Both the position numbers and the translations under genes were made by a program. From the NCBI GenBank assembly GCA_023416195.1, contig JAEZID010000180.1, positions 1 to 7,352 of the forward strand: a DNA stretch of 7,352 nucleotides. The letters are read 5' to 3'. This stretch comes from Pseudomonadota bacterium (lineage in GTDB: Bacteria; Pseudomonadota; Alphaproteobacteria; Azospirillales; Azospirillaceae). Of the stretch, positions 1 to 5,573 are shown one piece after another. Positions within the stretch are counted from its first letter, which is position 1. Every line of letters begins with the position of its first letter. A model generated the notes under the pieces. It was not told the DNA's origin. It made no database searches and saw only the letters and a list, made by a program, of their open reading frames with translations.

Positions 1-768
1 ATCCTGGAAAAGGCGGTGCTGGCCGCGAAGGGCAAGGTGCGGCTGGTCAAGATCGACACCGACAAGGACCCGATGGTCGCCTCGCAGCTCCGCGTGCAGT
101 CGATCCCGGCGGTCTACGCCTTCTTCCAGGGGCGCCCGGTGGACGGCTTCATGGGCGCCCTGCCGGAGTCGCAGGTGAAGGCCTTCGTGGAGAAGCTGGT
201 GAAGCTGGCCGGTGCGGCCGGCGGCGGCGAGGGCGACATCCTGGAGGAGGCGCTGGCCCAGGCCAAGGAGGCGCTGGAGGCCGGCGACACCCAGACCGCG
301 TCGGAGATCTACGGCGAGGTGCTGGCCGCCGATCCGGAGAACGTGAACCCGGTGGCCTACGCCGGGCTGGTCCGCTGCCTGATCGCCACCAACGACGTCG
401 AGCGCGCCAAGCAGATGCTCGCCCAGGCGCCGGAGTCCATCGCCAAGGACAAGGAGCTGGCGACCGTCCGCAGCGCGCTGGAGGTGGCCGAGCAGGCCGC
501 CAACGCCGGCCCGATCCCGGAGCTGACGGAGAAGGTCGCCCAGGCCCCGGACGACCATCAGGCCCGCCTCGACCTCGCGCTGGCGCTGTTCGCCGCCGGC
601 CGGCGGGAAGAGGCCGTGGACCAACTGCTGGAGAGCGTGCGCCGCGACCGCGAGTGGAACGAGCAGGCCGCGCGCAAGCAGCTGGTGAAGTTCTTCGAGG
701 CGTTCGGCCCGACCGATCCGCTGACGGTGCAGACGCGCCGCCGGCTGTCCTCGATTCTCTTCAGCTAG
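1..768 (+). CDS. ybbN: Thioredoxin-TPR co-chaperone, CnoX/YbbN family (5' end outside window)
   Basis: The frame is open from the first base, so the start and the first half of the thioredoxin fold, including any CxxC or SxxC active site, lie upstream of the window; 255 residues are visible. Visible residues 1-70 are the C-terminal half of a thioredoxin domain: a DTDKDP turn, then QSIPAVYAF with the cis-proline that faces the active site, then a glycine turn and a closing helix. From about residue 75 to the end the protein is helical and Ala/Glu-rich, with TPR-like helix pairs such as ALEAGDTQTASEIYGEVL and DLALALFAAGRREEAVDQLL. This Trx-plus-TPR layout is that of YbbN/CnoX, which in E. coli works with GroEL/ES and DnaK and protects cysteines of clients in the cytoplasm. 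Whether this copy is redox-active cannot be seen. The gene lies 49 bases before the LON-domain gene on the same strand, so a shared proteostasis role is plausible. Confidence 0.88.
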   Translation: MLEKAVLAAKGKVRLVKIDTDKDPMVASQLRVQSIPAVYAFFQGRPVDGFMGALPESQVKAFVEKLVKLAGAAGGGEGDILEEALAQAKEALEAGDTQTASEIYGEVLAADPENVNPVAYAGLVRCLIATNDVERAKQMLAQAPESIAKDKELATVRSALEVAEQAANAGPIPELTEKVAQAPDDHQARLDLALALFAAGRREEAVDQLLESVRRDREWNEQAARKQLVKFFEAFGPTDPLTVQTRRRLSSILFS

Positions 769-804
769 GGCGGGGCGGAGTCTGTTCGCGGTGGCGGGCG
801 GCTC

Positions 805-810
805 TATATT
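805..810 (+). promoter_or_regulatory. Possible -10 box for a leaderless LON-domain mRNA
   Basis: TATATT lies in otherwise GC-rich DNA, seven bases before the ATG at 818. Transcription starting the usual 6-9 bases after a -10 box would begin at or next to the A of that ATG. No Shine-Dalgarno is visible before the ATG, which fits a leaderless message. No convincing -35 box is seen; CTGTTC at 782-787 has the right spacing but matches poorly. The box could be chance. Confidence 0.35.
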
Positions 811-817
811 CGTCGGC

Positions 818-1489
818 ATGAGCCGGAACCCGTTCGACCCGTCGCTTGACCGCCTGCCGCGGACGCTGCCGATCTTCCCGCTTGCGGGGGTTCTGCTGCT
901 GCCGCGCGGGCGGTTGCCGCTCAACATCTTCGAACCGCGCTATCGGGCGATGGTGCAGGATGCCATGGCCGGCGACCGCATGATCGGCATGGTCCAGCCG
1001 ACCGACCCGGCCAGCCGCGAGCGCGAGCCGGCGGTCTACGAGACCGGCTGCGCCGGGCGGATCACCACCTTCGCCGAGACCGAGGACGGCCGCTACCTGA
1101 TCACCCTGACCGGCCTGTGCCGCTTCACCATCCTGCGCGAGCTGGACGGGGCGCACGGTTACCGCCGGGTGACGCCGGCCTGGGAGCGGTTCGCCGACGA
1201 CCTGAAGGCCGAGCCGTGCGGCGATCTGGACCGCCCGCGCCTGCTGGCCGGGCTGATGTCCTACTTCAAGGTGCAGGGCATTTCCGTGGACTGGAAGGCC
1301 ATCGAGTCCACGCCCGACGAACGGCTGGTCACCTCGCTCGCCATGATCTGCCCGTTCGAACCCAGCGAGAAGCAGGCCCTGCTGGAGGCGCCCGACCTGC
1401 CGGAGCGCGCGAAGCTCTTGATCGCCTTGATCGAGATGGCCATTCTCGACAGCCGCGAGGGCGACGGCGCAGCCGTGCCGCGCCATTGA
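818..1489 (+). CDS. LON substrate-binding (LAN) domain protein
   Basis: This 223-residue protein consists of the N-terminal substrate-binding domain of Lon and nothing else: no AAA+ module and no Ser-Lys protease domain. The diagnostic start is LPIFPLAGVLLLPRGRLPL followed by NIFEPRYRAM (residues 17-45). Next come the beta-rich core (GMVQP, CAGRITTF, GRYLITLTGLCRF) and a helical C-terminal half (about 140-212). Stand-alone LAN proteins of about 200-230 residues are common in Alphaproteobacteria; the domain binds unfolded or degron-bearing proteins in Lon, but the role of the free form is poorly defined. I chose ATG 818 because the family motif starts 17 residues later; an in-frame GTG at 791 would add nine residues (MAGGSIFVG) without family character and would run over the TATATT box. 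It follows a co-chaperone gene and precedes the Trm112-like gene by 40 bases, which suggests a protein-quality cluster. Confidence 0.88.
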   Translation: MSRNPFDPSLDRLPRTLPIFPLAGVLLLPRGRLPLNIFEPRYRAMVQDAMAGDRMIGMVQPTDPASREREPAVYETGCAGRITTFAETEDGRYLITLTGLCRFTILRELDGAHGYRRVTPAWERFADDLKAEPCGDLDRPRLLAGLMSYFKVQGISVDWKAIESTPDERLVTSLAMICPFEPSEKQALLEAPDLPERAKLLIALIEMAILDSREGDGAAVPRH

Positions 1490-1529
1490 ACTCTGACTTT
1501 GCTCCGACTTTCACCACGAGGCCCGTTCC

Positions 1530-1805
1530 ATGAGCGCCCACCCCGCCGACGACACGCCGACCGACGGCAAATCCCCTGAAGGCAAGACGGCGGCGCGCGG
1601 CGATGCCCGTGCCGATGCCCGTGTCGATCCGAAGCTTCTGGAAATCCTCGTCTGCCCGCTGACCAAGGGTCCGCTGCGCTACGACGCGGAACGCGGCGAG
1701 CTGATCAGCGAGCGCGCCGGTCTCGCCTACCCGATTCGCGACGGCATCCCGATCATGCTGATCGATGAGGCCCGCCGGACCGACGACAAGCCGGGAGCCG
1801 CCTGA
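1530..1805 (+). CDS. Trm112-like protein (UPF0434/YcaR family)
   Basis: A 91-residue protein whose residues 32-82 form the Trm112-like domain: DPKLLEILVCPLTKGPL, then ELISERAGLAYPIRDGIPIML. Eukaryotic and archaeal Trm112 are small zinc-binding activators of RNA and protein methyltransferases; the bacterial relatives (E. coli YcaR) have no settled role. Only one cysteine (C42) is present, where YcaR-type proteins have a CPxC pair, so classical zinc binding is unlikely; alphaproteobacterial members commonly read CPxTKGPL here. The family is usually about 60 residues; this one has an extra 31-residue Asp/Ala/Arg-rich, probably disordered head. The start is supported by ACGAGG a few bases upstream (about 1516-1521) and by the absence of a later in-frame start before the domain. 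Its TGA overlaps the ATG of the next gene (TGATG), so the two are translationally coupled. Confidence 0.85.
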   Translation: MSAHPADDTPTDGKSPEGKTAARGDARADARVDPKLLEILVCPLTKGPLRYDAERGELISERAGLAYPIRDGIPIMLIDEARRTDDKPGAA

Positions 1806-2209
1806 TGGTTGAGGAGCGTTTCTCCACCGACGCGTTCGGCACGAAGCACTGGCCGGTGGAGATCCGCCTGAAGAAGGAGGACAAGCGGCTGGAGATCGAC
1901 TTCGACGACGGCCGCCGCTTCTCCTACCCGGCCGAATTCCTGCGCGTCCACAGCCCGTCGGCCGAGGTGCAGGGCCACGGCCCCGGCCAGAAGCAGACCG
2001 TCTTCGGCCGCGCCCACGTCGGCATCTTGAGCCTGGAGCCGATCGGCAACTACGCCATCCGCATCGTCTTCGACGACCTGCACGACAGCGGCATCTACTC
2101 CTGGAAGCTGCTGTACGAGCTTGGCGAGGACCAGGACGCGCTGTGGGCGGAATACCTCGCCGAGCTGGACGCCAAGGGCCTCAGCCGCGAGCCGAGGGGC
2201 CGGCGGTAG
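1805..2209 (+). CDS. DUF971 protein (gamma-butyrobetaine hydroxylase N-terminal-like domain)
   Basis: A 134-residue protein with a complete DUF971 domain at about 15-105: HWPVEIRLKKEDKRLEIDF, then the hallmark LRVHSPSAEVQGHGPGQ (46-62), VGILSLEPIGNYAIRIVF, and the closing HDSGIYSW (93-100). The same domain forms the N-terminus of gamma-butyrobetaine and trimethyllysine hydroxylases, where it binds zinc, and the C-terminus of the plant Fe-S carrier HCF101. Free bacterial copies are widespread and of unknown role; a link to Fe-S or metal handling is family-based inference. The domain here has no cysteine, so the zinc site of the eukaryotic enzymes is not preserved. The ATG shares one base with the Trm112-like stop, so its expression depends on upstream translation. 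A palindromic element begins ten bases after the stop. Confidence 0.87.
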   Translation: MVEERFSTDAFGTKHWPVEIRLKKEDKRLEIDFDDGRRFSYPAEFLRVHSPSAEVQGHGPGQKQTVFGRAHVGILSLEPIGNYAIRIVFDDLHDSGIYSWKLLYELGEDQDALWAEYLAELDAKGLSREPRGRR

Positions 2210-2218
2210 CTTGACAAT

Positions 2219-2369
2219 CCCTCGCCCGCCTCCGGCGGGAGAGGGAGGGGGCCCATGCGCAGCATGGGAAGGGTGATGGCAAGGTTTCGCGGGCCGACAG
2301 ACACCTTACCCTCACCCTCCCACGCCTTCGGCGCAGGCCCCTCCCTCTCCCATCGGGGATGGGCGAGGG
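2219..2369 (+). repeat. 151-bp nested palindromic intergenic element (REP/MITE-like)
   Basis: The outer ends are exact complements: CCCTCGCCC (2219-2227) and GGGCGAGGG (2361-2369). Inside, 2239-2253 pairs with 2336-2349 (one extra G), and 2266-2285 pairs well with 2303-2321. Small hairpins sit between the arms: 2225-2239 (6-bp stem, TCC loop), 2252-2268 (7-bp stem, GCA loop), 2323-2333 and 2349-2363 (6-bp stem). The element therefore folds on either strand into a branched structure. It has no coding content and lies between the DUF971 stop and the promoter of the small membrane protein. It looks like a dispersed repeat of the kind common in GC-rich Rhodospirillales, but no second copy is in the window. 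It may also stabilise or end the upstream mRNA; no T-tract follows. Confidence 0.75.
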
Positions 2370-2399
2370 GGTTGGGATTCCCCCTAGCGCCCCCTCAAG

Positions 2400-2441
2400 T
2401 TGTTCTTGCGCATTCTCATAAAATTTTATACAAAAGAGAGG
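2400..2441 (+). promoter_or_regulatory. AT-rich promoter region with 12-bp perfect palindrome, and RBS
   Basis: This patch stands out as the most AT-rich stretch of its surroundings. It contains TTGTTC/TTGCGC (2400-2411), the perfect palindrome ATAAAATTTTAT (2418-2429) and TATACA (2427-2432), then AGAGAGG (2435-2441), a ribosome binding site seven bases before the ATG at 2449. TTGCGC to TATACA gives a 15-base spacer, shorter than usual, so the exact boxes are uncertain. The palindrome overlaps the presumed -10 region, as an operator would. Confidence 0.45.
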
Positions 2442-2448
2442 CGAATTG

Positions 2449-2724
2449 ATGACGCCTCCGGGGGAGGGGGACATGGCTTCGACGGACTGGATCGATGAAC
2501 GGCTCGACCGCCGCCAGCGCGACGCGCGGGCCCGGATGGCCGCTCGGAAACTGTCGAAAATCCGCAAAAAGCGCCTCTGGGCGCGCGACATCGCCCGCGT
2601 GATGCTGGTGGCTTCCATCCTGGTGCTTGGGGTGTTGGCCGTCGAAATCAGCCGCAAGGCGGTCGTTGTCCTGCACCACGCCGACGCTGGTCCCGCCTCC
2701 TCCGTTACGGCCATGGTTGGCTAA
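2449..2724 (+). CDS. Small single-pass membrane protein of unknown function
   Basis: I do not recognise a family. From ATG 2449 the protein has 91 residues; from ATG 2473 it has 83. Both starts have purine-rich sequence ahead: AGAGAGG (2435-2441) for the first and GGGGAGGGGG (2461-2470) for the second, so the start is open. From the second start the protein runs MASTDWIDERLDRRQRD, then a basic amphipathic stretch (RKLSKIRKKRLWARDIAR), then one hydrophobic helix of about 17 residues (VMLVASILVLGVLAVEI). A tail of about 30 residues follows, with little charge near the end. The positive charges before the helix put the N-terminus in the cytoplasm and the tail in the periplasm. Coding GC bias matches the neighbours. 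It stands alone, with its own promoter-like region upstream and an inverted repeat after the stop. Confidence 0.65.
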   Translation: MTPPGEGDMASTDWIDERLDRRQRDARARMAARKLSKIRKKRLWARDIARVMLVASILVLGVLAVEISRKAVVVLHHADAGPASSVTAMVG

Positions 2725-2759
2725 GTTCGTGAACTAAGTCTCCTGTTCCATCCAAGTCG

Positions 2760-2864
2760 CCGCCCCCATCGCGGCCCCTCTTCCGTCCGGCGCGGACGGG
2801 TTCCTCCTTTGGCCAGGCTCCGAATCGCGGCCGGCCGGTGGAAGAGGGGACGCGATGGGGGCGG
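2760..2864 (+). repeat. Inverted repeat with 25-bp arms between convergent genes
   Basis: The arm at 2760-2784 (CCGCCCCCATCGCGGCCCCT...) and the arm at 2840-2864 are reverse complements at 24 of 25 positions, separated by 55 bases. Within the spacer a second hairpin has a perfect 7-bp stem and GCG loop (2783-2799). The element fills the gap between the small membrane protein (stop 2724) and the cupin gene (stop 2878). On the + strand the right arm is followed by TTTCATT, a weak T-tract, so it may end the + transcript; on the - strand no T-tract follows. Such long near-perfect arms exceed what a terminator needs, so a dispersed palindromic repeat is an equally good reading. Confidence 0.7.
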
Positions 2865-2877
2865 TTTCATTCCTGCG

Positions 2878-3237
2878 TTATGGCAGAACCACCACGTACC
2901 GCTTGGTGGTCGTCTCCACGACCTCCCAAACCCCTTCGAATCCCGGCTCCACTGTGAAGCGGTCGCCGGGGCGGACGGTCCAGGACCGGCCATCGGCGTG
3001 GGTGATGGTGCTGACGCCCTCCAGGATCTCGCAATATTCCCACTCGTCGTAGACGACCCGCCAGGCGCCGGGCGTGGAGCGCCACACCCCGGCGAAGCGC
3101 TTGCCGTCCGGCGATTCGTACTCGTTCCAGGTGGTGAAGACCGGCGCGCCCGACAGCACGCGGTCGGCGGCCGGGCCGCCTGTCTCGGGCTCCCCCGTAT
3201 TGGGCTCACCTTTATCGGTCAGCAGCGCGAACGTCAT
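2878..3237 (-). CDS. Cupin_3 (DUF861) domain protein
   Basis: A 119-residue single-domain cupin. The pattern W..Y(E)SPDG..FAGVWRSTPGAWRV, EWEYCEILEG (65-74), THADGRSWTVRPGD (79-92) and PGFEGVWEVVETTTKRYVV (98-116) is that of the Cupin_3/DUF861 group, related to ureidoglycine aminohydrolase. The classical metal-binding histidines of both cupin motifs are absent: the first motif has Asp/Glu/Tyr in their place, and none follows PGD in the second. It may bind a small ligand without metal; the substrate cannot be told. The start is the ATG reading out from 3237, with GAGGAGGGG a few bases upstream, inside the 11-base gap to the HAD gene. The two genes therefore form an operon. The first 30 residues are a Gly/Pro/Glu-rich, probably flexible head. 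Confidence 0.85.
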   Translation of the reverse strand: MTFALLTDKGEPNTGEPETGGPAADRVLSGAPVFTTWNEYESPDGKRFAGVWRSTPGAWRVVYDEWEYCEILEGVSTITHADGRSWTVRPGDRFTVEPGFEGVWEVVETTTKRYVVVLP

Positions 3238-3248
3238 CGATCCCCTCC

Positions 3249-3932
3249 TCACCAGGCCGCCAGCAGCGGCGGCAGTTCGCGCACCGTGTCGATGCGGCGG
3301 TAGTTCTCCGTGGGCGGCTCGGCCTGCTCGTGCGCCCAGGTCACGTGATAGGGCACATGCACGGCGTGGCCGCCGATGGCCAGAACCGGCAGGATATCCG
3401 ACCGCACCGAATTGCCCACCATGACGAAGCGCGCCGGGTCCACCCCGTGGCGGTCCAGCACGCGGCGGTAGGTGTCCGGATCCTTCTCGCTGACGATCTC
3501 CACCGCCGCGAAACGCTCGGCAAGGCCGGAGCGCGCGACCTTGCTTTCCTGGTCGAACAGGTCGCCCTTGGTGATCAGCAGCAGCCGGTGGCGGGAGGAC
3601 AGCGCCTCGACCACCTCCGCCACGCCGTCCAGCAGGTCCACGGGGTGTTCCAGCATGGCCTTGCCGAAGTCGATCAGGCTCTGGATGTCGCGGCCGGACA
3701 CGCGCCCGTCGGTCAGGTCCACCGCCGTCTCGATCATCGACAGGACGAAACCCTTGATGCCGTAGCCGTAGAAGCGGAGGTTCGCGCGTTCCGCCTCCAG
3801 CAGGCGCTTGTCCAGCGCGGCCGGATCGACGCTGTGGGCGAGCATCGCGCGGAACCGGTCCTGCGTCATCGAGAACAGCGACTCGTTGTGCCAGAGCGTG
3901 TCGTCGCCGTCGAAGGCGATGGTGTCGATCAT
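3249..3932 (-). CDS. HAD-superfamily hydrolase (phosphatase-like)
   Basis: A 227-residue protein with all HAD motifs in order. Motif I is AFDGDDTLW (nucleophile D8, acid/base D10). Motif II is LLITKGD (T121). Motif III is the lysine of VSEKDPDTY (K150), and motif IV is MVGNSVRSDILP (N174, S175, D179). A helical cap lies between motifs I and II (about 15-95), which is the C1-cap arrangement of haloacid dehalogenase and phosphoglycolate-phosphatase-like enzymes. It is a cytoplasmic hydrolase, most likely a phosphatase; the substrate is unknown. I chose the ATG at 3932 because motif I begins five residues later; longer upstream reading is non-coding and overlaps the divergent promoter region. 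GGAAG lies about ten bases upstream. It is the first gene of an operon with the cupin gene and is divergent from the aminotransferase. Confidence 0.9.
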   Translation of the reverse strand: MIDTIAFDGDDTLWHNESLFSMTQDRFRAMLAHSVDPAALDKRLLEAERANLRFYGYGIKGFVLSMIETAVDLTDGRVSGRDIQSLIDFGKAMLEHPVDLLDGVAEVVEALSSRHRLLLITKGDLFDQESKVARSGLAERFAAVEIVSEKDPDTYRRVLDRHGVDPARFVMVGNSVRSDILPVLAIGGHAVHVPYHVTWAHEQAEPPTENYRRIDTVRELPPLLAAW

Positions 3933-4064
3933 GGGGCCGCTTCCAATGTGTCGTGCCGTCCACAGGTATGACGCCGCCGCCGGGGTGTCCAGCGACGGCG
4001 CGTCTCCCCGACTCGTCGGGGATCGCATAGACTGTCCGCACAACAAAGGATCGAGAGGGTGGAC
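3933..4064. promoter_or_regulatory. Divergent promoter gap with an 8-bp hairpin
   Basis: 132 bases separate the HAD gene (-) from the aminotransferase (+), so promoters for both must lie here or overlap. The clearest structure is the palindrome TCCCCGAC-TC-GTCGGGGA (4005-4022), 8-bp arms around a 2-base centre. CATAGACT (4026-4033) just after it is a possible -10 region for the + gene, which would put the palindrome near the -35 region, where a regulator could bind. No clear -35 box is seen for either direction. Confidence 0.4.
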
Positions 4065-5228
4065 ATGCGTCCCGAATACGACATCCGGCCCGGCATCCAG
4101 GCTCTTCCGGCCAGCGCCATCGTGACGGTCGCCAACCACGGCCGGGGGCGGGAAGGGCTGATCCCCCTGTGGTTCGGCGAAGGCGATCTGGCGACCCCGG
4201 ACTTCATCGGCGAGGCCGCCGCCCGCGCCATCCGCGACGGGCATGTCTTCTACACCTACCAGCGTGGCCTGCCGGAACTGCGCGAGGCGCTGTCCGCCTA
4301 TCTGGAGCGGGTGCACGGCGTGCCGGTTCCCCTCGACCGCATCACCGTCACCAGCTCCGGCATGACGGCGATCATGAACGCCATGCAGATGCTGGTCGAT
4401 CCCGGCGACGAGGTCGCCGTCGTCAGCCCCGTCTGGCCGAACATCCTGGCGTCCGTCCGCATCCCCGGCGGCGTGCCGGTGGAGGTGCCGATGACGCTCG
4501 GCAACCAGGGCTGGACGCTGGACTTGGAAAACCTGTTCGCTGCCTGCGGCCCGCGCACCAAGGCGATCTTCGTCAACTCCCCCGGCAACCCGACCGGCTG
4601 GGTGATGCCGAAGGAGGATATGGCCCGCGTCATGGCCTTCGCCCGCGAACGCGGCCTGTGGGTGATCTCCGACGAGGTCTACGCCCGCCTGATCTACGAC
4701 GGCGGCATCGCCGCCCCGTCCTTCCTGGAGGTATCGGAGCCGGACGACAAGCTGATCGTCGTCAACAGCTTCTCCAAGAACTGGGCGATGACCGGCTGGC
4801 GGCTGGGCTGGATCGTGGCGCCGGCGGCGCTGGGGCCGGTGCTGGAAAACCTCGTGCAGTTCTCCACCTCCGGCACGCCGGCCTTCGTCCAGATCGCCGG
4901 CGTCGCCGCCCTGACGGAGGGAGAGCCTTGGGTGGCCGAGACGCTGGAGCGCTGCCGCAAGGCCCGCGACCTCGTCTGCGGCGCGCTCGCCAAACTGCCG
5001 CGCGTGCGCGTCCAGCCGGCCCCCGGCGCCTTCTACGCCTTCTTCCAGGTGGACGGGGAGACGGACAGCGTGGATCTGTCCAAACGCATCATCGACGAGG
5101 CGGCGGTCGGCCTCGCGCCCGGCGCCGCCTTCGGCCAGGGCGGGGAAGGGGCGCTGCGCCTCTGCTTCGCAAGCCGCCTCGACAGGCTGGAAGAGGCGAT
5201 GGCCCGCCTGACCCGCGTGTTGGGGTAA
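4065..5228 (+). CDS. Class I/II pyridoxal-phosphate aminotransferase
   Basis: A 387-residue fold-type-I aminotransferase, complete and of usual length. Landmarks: PLWFGEGDLATPDFI (34-48) and YTYQRGLPELREAL, the substrate-side region; TSSGMTAIMNAM (97-107), the phosphate loop; NSPGNPTGW with N175; SDEVYARLIYDG with D203 (pyridine nitrogen) and Y206; SFSKNWAMTGWRLGW with the Schiff-base lysine K238 and R246; and ALRLCFAS with R365 where the family binds the substrate carboxylate. It transfers an amino group between an amino acid and a 2-oxoacid in the cytoplasm, aspartate- or aromatic-type by general similarity; the actual substrate is not readable. I prefer ATG 4065 over an in-frame GTG at 4059, since GAGAGGG (4053-4059) sits correctly for the ATG and would overlap the GTG. 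It is monocistronic, followed by a terminator. Confidence 0.92.
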   Translation: MRPEYDIRPGIQALPASAIVTVANHGRGREGLIPLWFGEGDLATPDFIGEAAARAIRDGHVFYTYQRGLPELREALSAYLERVHGVPVPLDRITVTSSGMTAIMNAMQMLVDPGDEVAVVSPVWPNILASVRIPGGVPVEVPMTLGNQGWTLDLENLFAACGPRTKAIFVNSPGNPTGWVMPKEDMARVMAFARERGLWVISDEVYARLIYDGGIAAPSFLEVSEPDDKLIVVNSFSKNWAMTGWRLGWIVAPAALGPVLENLVQFSTSGTPAFVQIAGVAALTEGEPWVAETLERCRKARDLVCGALAKLPRVRVQPAPGAFYAFFQVDGETDSVDLSKRIIDEAAVGLAPGAAFGQGGEGALRLCFASRLDRLEEAMARLTRVLG

Positions 5229-5274
5229 GGGCAGGTTTTCTGCCCCAACCGCGTGGAAGGATTGAAGTAAGATG

Positions 5275-5335
5275 CGAAGAGGCCGCTCCCTTTTGAAAAC
5301 ATTCGACGGGGACGGCTTCTTCGTGTTTTCCTTTC
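5275..5335 (+). terminator. Intrinsic terminator of the aminotransferase gene
   Basis: The arm CGAAGAGGCCG (5275-5285) pairs with CGGCTTCTTCG (5313-5323), ten Watson-Crick pairs and one G-U. After a single mismatch, 5287-5290 pairs with 5308-5311. The 17-base loop is AT-rich. A T-rich tail TGTTTTCCTTTC (5324-5335) follows directly. It lies 46 bases after the aminotransferase stop. Confidence 0.65.
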
Positions 5336-5339
5336 AAAA

Positions 5340-5573
5340 CGTGATCCGGCCGGAAAAAAACATGCGCAAGGCGAACAATACGTCGCCAAACCGGCTACAA
5401 AACTTGCAACGGTGATATTCCTAGGGCAGTTATCGAGAATCCGCACGACCGTCATGTCTACACGGCGTTGGTGGAATTACGGAAAGTCGAGTAATAATCT
5501 TTCCTATCGAACGAGGGCGCGGTCGTCGGTCCCGACAGACCCCTTCACCAACTTCACGATGGGATTTACCACC
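5340..5573 (+). other. Non-coding leader/promoter region ahead of the DUF1127 gene
   Basis: From the aminotransferase stop to the DUF1127 start there are 345 bases without a supported gene. After the terminator the stretch has AT-rich patches unlike the coding DNA around it, including a run of seven A residues near 5357. The best promoter candidate is TTGGTG (5468-5473) with TAATAAT (5492-5498), spacer 18-19, which would give a leader of about 65-70 bases. The DUF1127 reading frame stays open back to about 5412, but the added residues are not DUF1127-like, so I read them as untranslated. Confidence 0.4.

Noticed and set aside
761..1486. 241-codon open frame on the - strand opposite the LON-domain gene
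   Set aside because: Low-complexity antisense frame of a recognisable LON-domain protein.
2211..2216. Perfect TTGACA -35 box after the DUF971 gene
   Set aside because: No -10 box 16-19 bases downstream; that position is the GC hairpin GGCGGG.
3238..4041. Upstream extension of the cupin reading frame through the HAD gene
   Set aside because: The extended part is an out-of-frame reading of the HAD gene; the cupin ATG at 3237 has its own Shine-Dalgarno and gives a normal family length.
4169..5296. 375-codon open frame overlapping the aminotransferase in another frame
   Set aside because: Arg/Gly/Pro-rich shadow frame; the overlapping aminotransferase is complete and conserved.
5412..5573. 54-residue N-terminal extension of the DUF1127 protein
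   Set aside because: The added residues are unlike the family, have no RBS at GTG 5412, and cover AT-rich promoter-like DNA.
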